64,000 nucleotides of DNA, from contig NZ_ATVT01000011.1 of NCBI RefSeq assembly GCF_000420865.1, forward strand, positions 1 through 64,000, given 5' to 3'. Position 1 is the first letter of the stretch, and every line of letters starts with the position of its first letter. A model generated the notes under the pieces. The model saw nothing but the letters and a program-made list of their open reading frames with translations. It ran no database searches and had not been told where the DNA came from. The DNA is from Butyrivibrio sp. XPD2006. GTDB lineage: Bacteria > Bacillota > Clostridia > Lachnospirales > Lachnospiraceae. Made by a program: the position numbers and the translations under genes. Below, one piece after another: positions 17,830 to 26,821 of this stretch.

Positions 17830-19188
17830 ATGAGTTTTTCAAAAGATTTTTTATGGGGAGCTGCTTCTGCGGCGCACCAGATTGAAGGAGCATATTTGGA
17901 CGACGGAAAGGGTCTCGGAATATGGGATCATTTCGGACATGAAGAGGGACGCATTGAATTTGGCGAGAATGCTGATGTTTCCTGCGATCATTATCATCAC
18001 ATGAAAGAAGACGTTGCTCTTATGAAGCAGATTGGCTTAAAGAGCTACAGATTCTCGATCAGCTGGCCAAGGGTTATGCCTGAGGGAACCGGCAAGGTGA
18101 ACGAAAAGGGAATGCAATTCTATTCGGATCTGGTAGACGAGCTCATCAGTGCCGGAATCGAGCCGATGGTAACTCTTTTCCATTGGAATCTTCCTATGGC
18201 TCTTTATGAGAAAGGTGGTTGGAAGAATCCTGAAATAGCTGACTGGTTTGGAGAGTGTGTAGAAGTAGTGGTAAAACGCCTTGGAGACAGGGTTAAATAC
18301 TGGATGACCTTCAATGAGTATCAGATGTTTGTCGGACTTGGTCATCAGATTGGTGCAATGGCGCCCTTTGAGACCAATGATATTCAGACTATGCTGAATA
18401 TTTCAGTAAATGTGTTTAAGTCTCATGGAAAGGCAGTTTCAGCCATCAGGAAGAACAGTAAGCTTGAGGCTAAGATTGGTATGGCTCCCACAGGAAATGT
18501 GTGGGTTCCAAAGGATGATACTCCTGAAGAAGTTGAAAAGTGCAGAAAAATGTCTTTTGCCATAGATCCGTATGGCTTCCTCATGGGAAATGCGTGGTGG
18601 GCAGACCCGATCTTCCTTGGCCATTACCCGGAAGGATCGGAAGAAGCATTCGGAGACATGCTTCCAAAGCTCTCACAGAAAGAGTGGGATGAGATAGCTC
18701 AACCACTGGATTTCTATGGCTTTAACGTATATGAGGGAACGATCAATTACCCGCAGGATCCGGCTAAATATGGCCCATATGAGTATCAGGGCAGCGCCCA
18801 CACAATGATGGGCTGGAGTGTGACTCCAAGAGTCCTGTATTATGCGCCTAAGTTTTTCTATGAGAGATACCACAAGCCGATCATGATTACAGAAAATGGT
18901 ATGGCAGGTATGGACTGGAAGGCGCTTGATGGTAAGGTTCATGACTATCAGAGAATTGATTTTACTCACAGATATCTGTTAGAGCTTGAAAGAGCCATCG
19001 ATGATGGAATCGAAGTCATTGGATACCAGCACTGGTCGATCATGGATAACTTTGAGTGGTGTCACGGTTATAAAATGAGATTTGGCCTTATTTATGTAGA
19101 TTATGAGACTCTTGAGAGAACTCTTAAGGATTCTGCATATTGGTATAAAGAAGTGATCGCTTCTAACGGCGCAAGTCTCCACAAATAA
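17830..19188 (+). CDS. Glycoside hydrolase family 1 beta-glucosidase
   Basis: This is a full-length GH1 enzyme (452 aa) with the N-terminal signature FLWGAASAAHQIEGA, acid/base TFNEY (Glu about 163) and nucleophile MITENG (Glu about 355), ending in the usual WSIMDNFEW and RFGLIYVDYETLERTLKDSAYWY segments. It has no phospho-sugar binding loop that I can identify and no signal peptide, so it should split unphosphorylated beta-glucosides (or galactosides/fucosides) in the cytoplasm. It shares a transcript with the GH2 gene and ends at a strong bidirectional terminator. Confidence 0.93.
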   Translation: MSFSKDFLWGAASAAHQIEGAYLDDGKGLGIWDHFGHEEGRIEFGENADVSCDHYHHMKEDVALMKQIGLKSYRFSISWPRVMPEGTGKVNEKGMQFYSDLVDELISAGIEPMVTLFHWNLPMALYEKGGWKNPEIADWFGECVEVVVKRLGDRVKYWMTFNEYQMFVGLGHQIGAMAPFETNDIQTMLNISVNVFKSHGKAVSAIRKNSKLEAKIGMAPTGNVWVPKDDTPEEVEKCRKMSFAIDPYGFLMGNAWWADPIFLGHYPEGSEEAFGDMLPKLSQKEWDEIAQPLDFYGFNVYEGTINYPQDPAKYGPYEYQGSAHTMMGWSVTPRVLYYAPKFFYERYHKPIMITENGMAGMDWKALDGKVHDYQRIDFTHRYLLELERAIDDGIEVIGYQHWSIMDNFEWCHGYKMRFGLIYVDYETLERTLKDSAYWYKEVIASNGASLHK

Positions 19189-19194
19189 CTTAAA

Positions 19195-19230
19195 AATCCC
19201 CTGTTCAGCAGTGAACAGGGGATTATTTTA
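19195..19230. terminator. Bidirectional terminator
   Basis: A perfect 13-bp stem (19195-19207 with 19212-19224) with a 4-base loop has A residues before and T residues after. It separates the converging GH1 and AraC-GH39 genes. Confidence 0.88.
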
Positions 19231-21726
19231 CTTAATTCTTTTGATTTCAGCAAATCGGATTTCAAGAGGATCCAGAACCGGAGAATATTCGTATACTCCG
19301 CTTTCAATCAGTCTGTATTCCTTGTGCATTCCGGGAACGCAGTAGCCCTTTATGATCTCAACATCACTTGGATCAAGGGGCACAGCGCCCATCTTGAGCC
19401 AGATGTCGTAGGCACTGCCATATTCCCTGTTAACAAACAGCTCTTTAATACAGTAGTTACCGTTATCCAGATCTGTGAGTTTTATCTGGAACTGGAGGCG
19501 GTTTGTCATGTCAAACGGAGTGTATCTGTTGGTTTCTGTCATATCAAAAAGCTCACCTGAAGCGAACAGATTACCGTAGTGTACATAGTTGTAAGTGATG
19601 ATCTGATAGGCATCGATACTCTTCGTAATGAAGTATCCTTCACCTGAGGCTATGAGTTCATCACCCAACAGACTTGCAAAATAGAAACTGTAATAAACGC
19701 TCTTTCGGATACCGTTTGTTGTGTAAATGCCAAGACCTCCGTGGAAAAGAGTGTCCGGCAAAGCATTTTCCTCAAGAAGGTCCGTAAGGGACCAGTATCC
19801 GAAGCTGTCCAGTCTGTCGTAGTTCCTGAGCAGGTTTTTAAGTATATAACAGGATTTAAAACATGTGTCGCTGGCAAGATTCCTGTGGGAGAGAGTGAAG
19901 TTCCACTCCGTCATGTATATAGGAAGTGAACCAACCCCCGCTGATGAAAAGATCTTTTTGATACTTCCGATCCACAGTGAGAAATCGTCTGTTCTTCGTG
20001 GGAAGGAGAAAGACACGCTTCCTATGGTTATGTTCTGCTTGGCTGTCATTGGAATAATGTCGGAATAATAGTGTACGTTGAGGAATTCCGGTTCGCAGTT
20101 ATTCTTTTTGGCATATGTAAGGAAATCCTTGATCCATTTGTCTGTTCCGAGATTCTCCATATACAGGATCGATGGAGAGCCGAATACAAGCTTGTCATCA
20201 ACTCTTTTTACGGCTCGGTAAGAAGTTTCATAAAACTTAAAAAACAGAGGATCGTCGCCAAAACCGAACATGGATTTAGGCGTTACCGGTTCATTCCATG
20301 CACAGAAGAGCCATGATCTGACAGTATTTGTGCCGTAGCGTTCAATAAGGTGTCTGGTGAAGTTATCTATAAGCTGCTCCCATTCCGACATGTGCTTGGG
20401 AGGACTTGTGATCATCGGTGAATAGAAGATGGTCTTATTAGGGTCGGCAGCCAGATCCCGTGGCATAAAAGAGAGCTGTATAAGTGGCTTTAAACCGATG
20501 GAAATAAGGAAATCCAGCGCCATATCCACAAGAGTGTAGTGGAAAGTAAGCTTTCCGTTGATCCTGGAAACAACCATCATGTCATCGGAAAGCAGGCCAT
20601 GGAACTTTATGTATTCATAACCGATGTTATTTTGAAGATCTATGAGCATGTTCTGAATGTCCCTGTTTAAGAGCTCTTTAGCCCTGCCCACAGTAATAAA
20701 TTTCTTAAAGTTATGTTTTAAGCTCCTTACACCGCTGCTGACTGAAGCCACTACTTCCTCGGACTTTACGATGTTCCTGGTGCTGATGGTGTGTGGCTGA
20801 TCTTTGATATCTCCTAGATACTTTGTCAAAAGATGCAGATAGTTGCTGGGCTCCATTTGCAGATAGTTCAGTGTTGAGCTGGCTTCAGCGGTCGCAGGAG
20901 TCTGGCCTCTTTGCTTTCTGTATGTACTTGGCAGCGTTCCGTACTGTTTTTTAAAGCTGCGCACAAAGGAATGAGATTCGGTAAAACCGTTCCTGACAGC
21001 TATGGTCTCAATGGAATCATTGGTTGAGAGCAGGTCTGAAAGGGCATGGTTCAGCTTGACTGTTGTGTAATACTGCGAAAACTTAACGCCCATGTTCTTG
21101 TCGAAAAAATTAGATAAATAGGGAACTGACAGATCTTCCTCTGCAGCCAGATCACTGAGGGAAAAGTTCTCGGCGTAATGGTCTTCGATGTATTTAAGCA
21201 GTCTTGTGAGTCTTGCTGCGTATTTCTGCTGGGTTTTAATGGCATTTGTGATCGGAACACTGAAATTTGCCAAAAGCTCAGCAACAAGATAATAAGCCAG
21301 TGAATAGTTTCTGTACTGTGATTCGTATGAATTGTGGGCGTTCTCGTTGAGCATGGTGGCAATAGCGAACTTTAAACCATCAAACTTGGATAGATCATCT
21401 GTTGTAACTGTATTACAATCAAAGACCATCTCGTCAAGATTTGCATCAAACTGGTTCATTCTGGACAGATCTATCTGTATGGCGATCATAACAGCGCTCT
21501 CAGAACGCAGAGAGTGGATAGTGTTGCTGTTTATAAGAATGATGTCTTCGCTGGTCAGTGAGTACTCTGTATTATCGATTGAAATAGATATGGTTCCGTC
21601 TAAAACCATTAAAAGCTCAATGCTTCTATGCCAGTGATTATCTACAGATCCCAGCTTATGCATGAAGATTTTCAGGGGAATATTAGGTGGGAACTCGATT
21701 ATCTCGTGACGTTCTTCAAGATACAT
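19228..21726 (-). CDS. AraC-family regulator fused to a GH39 beta-xylosidase-like domain
   Basis: Three parts are visible in 832 residues. First is a cupin sensor (about 15-90: DNHWHRSIELLMVLDG and IILINSNTIH). Second is an AraC double helix-turn-helix (about 175-275: SLSDLAAEEDLSVPYLSNFF, then ETIAVRNGFTESHSFVRSFKKQYGTLPSTYRK). Third is a GH39-like TIM barrel (about 300-700) with CAWNEP (Glu about 477) and YMTEWNF (Glu about 607), matching the acid/base and nucleophile of GH39. It has no signal peptide. It is divergent from the sugar ABC operon at 21988 and probably activates it, with the GH39 part acting as ligand sensor. Similar AraC-GH39 proteins are known in Firmicutes. Confidence 0.88.
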   Translation of the reverse strand: MYLEERHEIIEFPPNIPLKIFMHKLGSVDNHWHRSIELLMVLDGTISISIDNTEYSLTSEDIILINSNTIHSLRSESAVMIAIQIDLSRMNQFDANLDEMVFDCNTVTTDDLSKFDGLKFAIATMLNENAHNSYESQYRNYSLAYYLVAELLANFSVPITNAIKTQQKYAARLTRLLKYIEDHYAENFSLSDLAAEEDLSVPYLSNFFDKNMGVKFSQYYTTVKLNHALSDLLSTNDSIETIAVRNGFTESHSFVRSFKKQYGTLPSTYRKQRGQTPATAEASSTLNYLQMEPSNYLHLLTKYLGDIKDQPHTISTRNIVKSEEVVASVSSGVRSLKHNFKKFITVGRAKELLNRDIQNMLIDLQNNIGYEYIKFHGLLSDDMMVVSRINGKLTFHYTLVDMALDFLISIGLKPLIQLSFMPRDLAADPNKTIFYSPMITSPPKHMSEWEQLIDNFTRHLIERYGTNTVRSWLFCAWNEPVTPKSMFGFGDDPLFFKFYETSYRAVKRVDDKLVFGSPSILYMENLGTDKWIKDFLTYAKKNNCEPEFLNVHYYSDIIPMTAKQNITIGSVSFSFPRRTDDFSLWIGSIKKIFSSAGVGSLPIYMTEWNFTLSHRNLASDTCFKSCYILKNLLRNYDRLDSFGYWSLTDLLEENALPDTLFHGGLGIYTTNGIRKSVYYSFYFASLLGDELIASGEGYFITKSIDAYQIITYNYVHYGNLFASGELFDMTETNRYTPFDMTNRLQFQIKLTDLDNGNYCIKELFVNREYGSAYDIWLKMGAVPLDPSDVEIIKGYCVPGMHKEYRLIESGVYEYSPVLDPLEIRFAEIKRIK

Positions 21727-21987
21727 GATAAAACCTCGTAAAAGAAAAAATGTACGTTTTTTGTATCTAATTCAAGGATATATCATTTATTTTTGCCGGT
21801 AAAGGTAAAAAAGGTACAAAAATTAATGTGAATAAACAGTAAAAGAGACCCTGAAATTTAAAATTAGCTTTTTTCTTAAAAATTGTACATGTTTTTAGAA
21901 AGGGGTGACCTAGGGATGGGTACCCCTTAATTTGTATAATTGTTTCATCAAGAGAACAAGTGATTATTCCATGACATGGAGGAACCT
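21727..21987. promoter_or_regulatory. Divergent control region of the sugar-uptake operon
   Basis: A perfect TATAAT lies at 21935-21940 for the plus-strand operon, with no -35 hexamer at the right distance, as expected for an activator-dependent promoter. Overlapping the -35 position is the inverted repeat AGGGGT (21901-21906) and ACCCCT (21922-21927). Purine-rich GGTAAA/GGTAC repeats lie around 21796-21820. These are candidate sites for the AraC-GH39 protein. Confidence 0.5.
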
Positions 21988-23493
21988 ATGGAACAGGAAT
22001 TGATAATTGAAGTAAAAAACATGACCAAGAACTTTGGGATCACTAAAGCGCTCAGGGGAGTAGATGTAAAGTTTTACCGAGGTCAGATCCGTGGTCTTAT
22101 AGGAGAGAACGGTAGCGGTAAATCAACCATAACATCAATCCTTGCAGGTATGCAGAAAGCAACCAGTGGAGAAGCTTTTTATAAAGGACAGCCCTGGGAT
22201 CCCGACAGCATGGTAGAAGCTCAGAAGGCCGGCATCAGTATGGTACTTCAGGAGGCAAACACAATTCCTAACTGTACGGTGGCTGAAAACATCTTTGCAG
22301 GACGATTTGATGAGTTCTCCAAGTTTGGAATAGTAAATATGAAGAAGCTCAACGCTGCAGCTCAGAAGATGCTTGATGATTTTAATATCACTCACATCAA
22401 GGCAGCCGACAGCATCAATAAATACGGCTTTGAGGACAGAAAGCTTATTGAGATCGTGAGATGTGTTTCCGAGGATACTGAGGTATTCGTTGTTGATGAG
22501 ACAACCACAGCACTCTCTCATGAAGGAAGAAAGCTCATTTATGACCTGATCCATAAGCTTAAGGACAACGGTAAGTCAGTAATCTTCATCTCCCATGATA
22601 TGGAAGAGATCCTGGAGCAGTGTACAGATCTTACAGTCCTCAGAGATGGCGAGATAATCGGTCATCTTAACAGAGAAGAGATGGACATGCCCAATGCGGA
22701 GCAGGTTATCAGATACATGATGGTTGGCCGTGAGATCGGAGATGCCTATTACAGAGAAGATTACGATATATCCCATGGCGATAAAGTTGCGCTGGAGCTC
22801 AAAAACGTAACACTGGGAGAGATAAAGGACTTCTCACTGCAGGTTCACGAAGGCGAGATCATAGGATTTGGCGGTCTTAGCGGATGCGGAATGCATGAGA
22901 TAGGAAGACTTGCATTCGGACTTGAAAAGCCCGAATCCGGGGAGGTCTTAAGAGAAGGTAAGAAGATACACAGCTGTAACGACGCCATCTCAGCAGGAAT
23001 CGGATATATATCCAAGAACAGAGATACAGAGGCACTTATCCTTGAGGGTTCAATCCAGGATAATATCACACTTCCTTCGGAGAAAGACCTTGCGAAGAAG
23101 CTGTTCATCAAACCTTCCGATGAAAAGAACTTATCAGATAAAGAGATTGATTCCTTCAGGATCAAATGTAATGACGGTAATCAGTGGGTTAACACTTTGA
23201 GCGGTGGTAATAAACAGAAGGTTTCATTTGCAAAGTGGACTGCCAAGGGTTCTGATGTGATCATCATGGACTGCCCTACACGAGGCGTAGATATCGGTGT
23301 TAAGCAGTTTATGTATGCTCTGATCGCAGAGATGAAGAAGCAGGGCAAGGCAATAATCCTCATAAGTGAGGAAATGGCAGAGCTCATCGGTATGGCAGAC
23401 AAGATCGTGGTAATGAAGGATTTTGCCATCAGCAAAGAGTTCACAAGAAGTAAGGATCTGTCAGAGACAGATATTATCGAATACATGATCTGA
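21988..23493 (+). CDS. Sugar ABC transporter ATPase, tandem-domain (RbsA/MglA type)
   Basis: An ATG exists at 21976, but GGAGG (21978-21982) is correctly placed for the ATG at 21988, giving 501 residues. Two ABC domains are fused. Domain 1 has Walker A GENGSGKST near residue 38 and Walker B VFVVDETTTALS near 166. Domain 2 has the degenerate Walker A typical of RbsA proteins, then LSGGNKQKV near 404 and VIIMDCPTRGVD near 423. In domain 1 the usual LSxGxxQ signature is replaced by YGFEDRKLIEIVR, which is unusual. It powers import of a pentose or short oligosaccharide with the two permeases and binding lipoprotein that follow. Confidence 0.92.
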   Translation: MEQELIIEVKNMTKNFGITKALRGVDVKFYRGQIRGLIGENGSGKSTITSILAGMQKATSGEAFYKGQPWDPDSMVEAQKAGISMVLQEANTIPNCTVAENIFAGRFDEFSKFGIVNMKKLNAAAQKMLDDFNITHIKAADSINKYGFEDRKLIEIVRCVSEDTEVFVVDETTTALSHEGRKLIYDLIHKLKDNGKSVIFISHDMEEILEQCTDLTVLRDGEIIGHLNREEMDMPNAEQVIRYMMVGREIGDAYYREDYDISHGDKVALELKNVTLGEIKDFSLQVHEGEIIGFGGLSGCGMHEIGRLAFGLEKPESGEVLREGKKIHSCNDAISAGIGYISKNRDTEALILEGSIQDNITLPSEKDLAKKLFIKPSDEKNLSDKEIDSFRIKCNDGNQWVNTLSGGNKQKVSFAKWTAKGSDVIIMDCPTRGVDIGVKQFMYALIAEMKKQGKAIILISEEMAELIGMADKIVVMKDFAISKEFTRSKDLSETDIIEYMI

Positions 23494-23508
23494 TCTAGGA
23501 GGAAAGAG

Positions 23509-24474
23509 ATGTTTTCAAAAGCGTTTTTTAAAAAGCATGTATATGATATCGCGGCGTATGCCGGTCTGGCAGCGACTTTTATCCTGTTTCTCATATTCAG
23601 TAGAGAGAATCTCTCCTACAACGTAGGAACAGTACTGCAGGCAGCATCAGCGTATGCGATCTTATCCCTGGGAGCGGTGTTTGTTTATTCCATGGGATTC
23701 ATGGATGTATCAATAGGACAGCAGATTGGTGTTTACTCAATTCTGATGATATTGATCTCCAACGGAATGGGCGGAACTATTGCAGGAGTGGTACTTGGTT
23801 TTGTTGTTATCCTGGCCATCGCTCTTGTGTGCGGTGCTTTCAACGGAGCAGTTGCTGTATGGCTCAAGCTTCCGTCAATTGTAACTTCACTTTTCCTTAT
23901 GTTCTTCTTCACAGGAGCACAGCTCCTTCTTATGGAGAGCACCGGAAATAACACGATTTCCATTGAGGCAAGCATTAAGCCCTCAAGCAGAACAGCTTAT
24001 AACTGGATCATTTTGGCAGCAATTGTGATAGTTGCACTGGTAGTTACATTCCTTTTCAACTACACCAAGCTGGGTAAATATACAAAGGCAATCGGAGCAA
24101 ATGAAGTAGTTGCTGCACAGAGCGGCATCAACACAACCAGATGGAAAGTTATCGCTTATATGACATTTGGTGTGTGCGTAGCTATAGCATCCTTCATCAT
24201 GCTGATGAGAACCGGAACAGCCGGAAAGGGAACAGGCGGCGGATATGCAATGGATGTAATGATCTGCCTGATCCTCGGAGGAATGCCTCTTTCAGGAGGA
24301 ATGGTCTCAAAGGTAAGAAGTGCTCTGATCGGTACATTTACTTATGTGTTGCTGACAAATGATCTGACGACAATGGGTGTAGAACTCAATTACATCAATT
24401 TCGTCAAGGCAATCATTTTTATAATCATTATTCTCATTACTTGTCGTAAGAATAATGGGGTTTTACCAAGATAA
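23509..24474 (+). CDS. Sugar ABC transporter permease (RbsC type)
   Basis: This is a 321-residue integral membrane protein with about 8-10 hydrophobic helices and the BPD_transp_2 pattern: SLGAVFVYSMGFMDVSIGQQ, then IGANEVVAAQSGINTTRWK (the EAA-like ATPase contact) and MDVMICLILGGMPLSGG. It starts 16 bases after the ATPase gene with SD AGGAGG. It pairs with the second permease at 25795, probably as a heterodimer. Confidence 0.9.
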   Translation: MFSKAFFKKHVYDIAAYAGLAATFILFLIFSRENLSYNVGTVLQAASAYAILSLGAVFVYSMGFMDVSIGQQIGVYSILMILISNGMGGTIAGVVLGFVVILAIALVCGAFNGAVAVWLKLPSIVTSLFLMFFFTGAQLLLMESTGNNTISIEASIKPSSRTAYNWIILAAIVIVALVVTFLFNYTKLGKYTKAIGANEVVAAQSGINTTRWKVIAYMTFGVCVAIASFIMLMRTGTAGKGTGGGYAMDVMICLILGGMPLSGGMVSKVRSALIGTFTYVLLTNDLTTMGVELNYINFVKAIIFIIIILITCRKNNGVLPR

Positions 24475-24493
24475 CTTATTTAAGGAGGGTTTT

Positions 24494-25711
24494 ATGAAAA
24501 ACGCAGTAAAGAAATTTGTAGCTATGATGCTTGCAGGCGTAATGTCATTTTCACTTATGGCATGCGGATCAAGCGGAAGCGGAGCAGCAAGCACAGAAGG
24601 TGCTGCATCAAGTGAAAAGGCAGGCAAGAACTGCACAATCGGTGTAGCTTTCTATCAGGACAGTGGTCTTGCAACAGAGGCAACAAAGGCTTATCTCGAC
24701 AATATGGCAGACACATTAAACTGCAAGTTTAAGTACACAGTATTATCTCAGACAGATGAAGGTGTAAACCTTACAAAGATCCAGGAGCTCATCGCTTCAG
24801 GTGTTGACGGAATCATCTGCACAATGGATTCAGGTACAGCAGCTATCGTACAGGAGTGCGAGGCAGCTAATGTATACATCGGCGGATACCTTTGCGACTA
24901 TGATATTTCTTACACACAGGCTTATGATGCTGTATTCAAGAACGATCATTTCGTAGGAACAGCAATCGACGGTTATGCTCCTGATAACGTAGTAGTAGGA
25001 AAGCAGATGTTTGAAAGTCTTCTTGAGTACAACGAGAGAAATGCAGATGCACCTATTACACATGTTTCACTGGCTATCTTCCCTGTATGGGCATTCCCTG
25101 CACAGACACTTGCTGCTCAGCAGTTCATCGCAGAGGTTGATGAGTACAATAAGACAGCTGACGTTCAGATCACATGCGATCCTTTGAACGAGGAGACAGA
25201 CGTATTGGCTTTCGCACCTATGGACAGCACATACTTTGCTAAGCATGAAGGCATTCAGGCAATCATGAGTTTCGCAGCAGGTACAGGTTTTGTATACCCT
25301 GTAATGGTTCAGACAGGCAACGACAAGAACATCAAGCTCTTCACAACAGGTTTTGACGGTGGTGAGGAGAAGAACTTTGGCTCAGCAGGAGCACAGACAT
25401 ATCAGCAGAACTGTGTAACAGCAGTTGAGACTATCACATATCCACTTGTACTTCTCTTAAACAAGATCAACGGCGTAGAGTTTAAGGATCAGCCTGAAGA
25501 TGCAGAGAGAGTAAGCTGCGATCAGTTCATCATGAACAGTGATGAGGATATGGCAGCATTTGAGAAGAACATCTACTATACAGCAAATGCTTCTGACGCA
25601 CTCTTCACACCTGATGAAGTACTCAACATGACAGCTTATGCTAATCCTGATGCTACTTACGAGCAGCTCAAGAAATCTATTTCAACACTTACAGTTGATT
25701 CACTTAAGTAA
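24494..25711 (+). CDS. Sugar-binding lipoprotein of the ABC transporter
   Basis: The ATG at 24494 is preferred over the longer frame at 24455 because AAGGAGGG lies just upstream and it opens on a lipoprotein signal (FSLMACG, Cys24). The mature part after a Gly/Ser/Ala linker reads TIGVAFYQDSGLATEATKAYL and has the periplasmic-binding-protein fold (Peripla_BP_4, ribose-binding-protein relatives). Aromatic residues Phe, Tyr and Trp in the cleft regions suit sugar stacking. Codon use looks strongly biased to a few codons, as for a highly expressed gene, in line with the hairpin downstream of it. Confidence 0.88.
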   Translation: MKNAVKKFVAMMLAGVMSFSLMACGSSGSGAASTEGAASSEKAGKNCTIGVAFYQDSGLATEATKAYLDNMADTLNCKFKYTVLSQTDEGVNLTKIQELIASGVDGIICTMDSGTAAIVQECEAANVYIGGYLCDYDISYTQAYDAVFKNDHFVGTAIDGYAPDNVVVGKQMFESLLEYNERNADAPITHVSLAIFPVWAFPAQTLAAQQFIAEVDEYNKTADVQITCDPLNEETDVLAFAPMDSTYFAKHEGIQAIMSFAAGTGFVYPVMVQTGNDKNIKLFTTGFDGGEEKNFGSAGAQTYQQNCVTAVETITYPLVLLLNKINGVEFKDQPEDAERVSCDQFIMNSDEDMAAFEKNIYYTANASDALFTPDEVLNMTAYANPDATYEQLKKSISTLTVDSLK

Positions 25712-25743
25712 TTATAAGAAATATTAATGAAATGGTAATGATG

Positions 25744-25766
25744 TGGGGGATATTTATTATCCCCCA
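25744..25766 (+). other. Intra-operon hairpin
   Basis: A perfect 9-bp stem (25744-25752 with 25758-25766, loop TTTAT, five G-C pairs) lies between the binding-protein gene and the second permease. No T tract follows, so it is more likely a message stabiliser or RNase barrier that raises binding-protein expression than a terminator. Confidence 0.6.
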
Positions 25767-25794
25767 GGCATCATCCTGGTAATGAGGAAACGAT

Positions 25795-26808
25795 ATGAAT
25801 ACAAATAAAGGCTTAGAGATATTCAAAAAAATAGGGTTATCTGTCATTTTTCCATTATTGATGTTTGTGGTGATGCTGATCATTACCGGTACTAATGAAA
25901 AATGTTATGTCAATGGAAAGCTGATCTTCCTTTCGGGAGATATGGTGCAGCAGGTATTTCTTAATGCTTCCATGACAATCTGTGTGGCTCTTGCAATATG
26001 GATCCAGCTCAAGAACGGACGATTTGACTTCTCCGGTGGAGCAACCATGATCCTTACAGCCATTGTTGCAGGACATATTGGTTATGACACCAAGAATCCA
26101 TGGCTGGCACTGATTATCGCAGTGGTGCTGGCAGTTGTTTTAAGCATGTTTACAGCAACAGTGTACATCTTAGGTCGCATTCCGATCATTATCTGTACAA
26201 TCGGTATGACTCTTTTCTATGAGTCACTTACATACCTTGTATTTGGTGGACAGGGTATCAGAGTTTTTTACTCATCAGTTGAAACATCAGTATTCGGAAG
26301 ACTTCCCGGAATCTTCCTTCCTGCAGGACTTGCTATTTTGGCATTTGTGGTATTTACCTACTTCACCGCAGCCGGAAGAAAAGGAAAGATCTTATCAAAC
26401 AATCAGCGTGCCGGTGTAAACATCGGTATTAACGAGAAAAAGAATGTATTTACTACATACATTTTTTCAGGAATCATCCTTGGATTTGCAGCAATTATCT
26501 ACGTATCCCAGCATGAAGTCGGTCCTCAGTCTGGACTTGCCACATCAGGAATCATGTTCTCTTACATCGTTCCTGTATTTATGGGAACTTTCATCGGACT
26601 TGCAAGCTGTGATGTTATAGGTATTGCGATCGCTGCAATCGGTATGGAAATCATGAATTACGGATTAAATTGTCTGAACCTTGGAGCTGGCGGATGGCAA
26701 CAGATCATCCTTGGAATCTTCGTACTTGGATTCTACTCATTCTCAGCACAGACAGATAAAATACAGGCACTATTTGCCAGAATGAAAGCCGGAAAGGCAA
26801 AAGCATAA
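25795..26808 (+). CDS. Second sugar ABC transporter permease (RbsC type)
   Basis: This 337-residue membrane protein has about 8-10 helices of the BPD_transp_2 family, including NGRFDFSGGATMILTAIVAG and a late NNQRAGVNIGINEKKNVFTTY segment where the ATPase docks. It is distinct from the first permease, so the importer has two different membrane subunits flanking the binding protein. GH3 follows after 13 bases. Confidence 0.9.
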   Translation: MNTNKGLEIFKKIGLSVIFPLLMFVVMLIITGTNEKCYVNGKLIFLSGDMVQQVFLNASMTICVALAIWIQLKNGRFDFSGGATMILTAIVAGHIGYDTKNPWLALIIAVVLAVVLSMFTATVYILGRIPIIICTIGMTLFYESLTYLVFGGQGIRVFYSSVETSVFGRLPGIFLPAGLAILAFVVFTYFTAAGRKGKILSNNQRAGVNIGINEKKNVFTTYIFSGIILGFAAIIYVSQHEVGPQSGLATSGIMFSYIVPVFMGTFIGLASCDVIGIAIAAIGMEIMNYGLNCLNLGAGGWQQIILGIFVLGFYSFSAQTDKIQALFARMKAGKAKA

Positions 26809-26821
26809 AGAGGTTTTTTCA

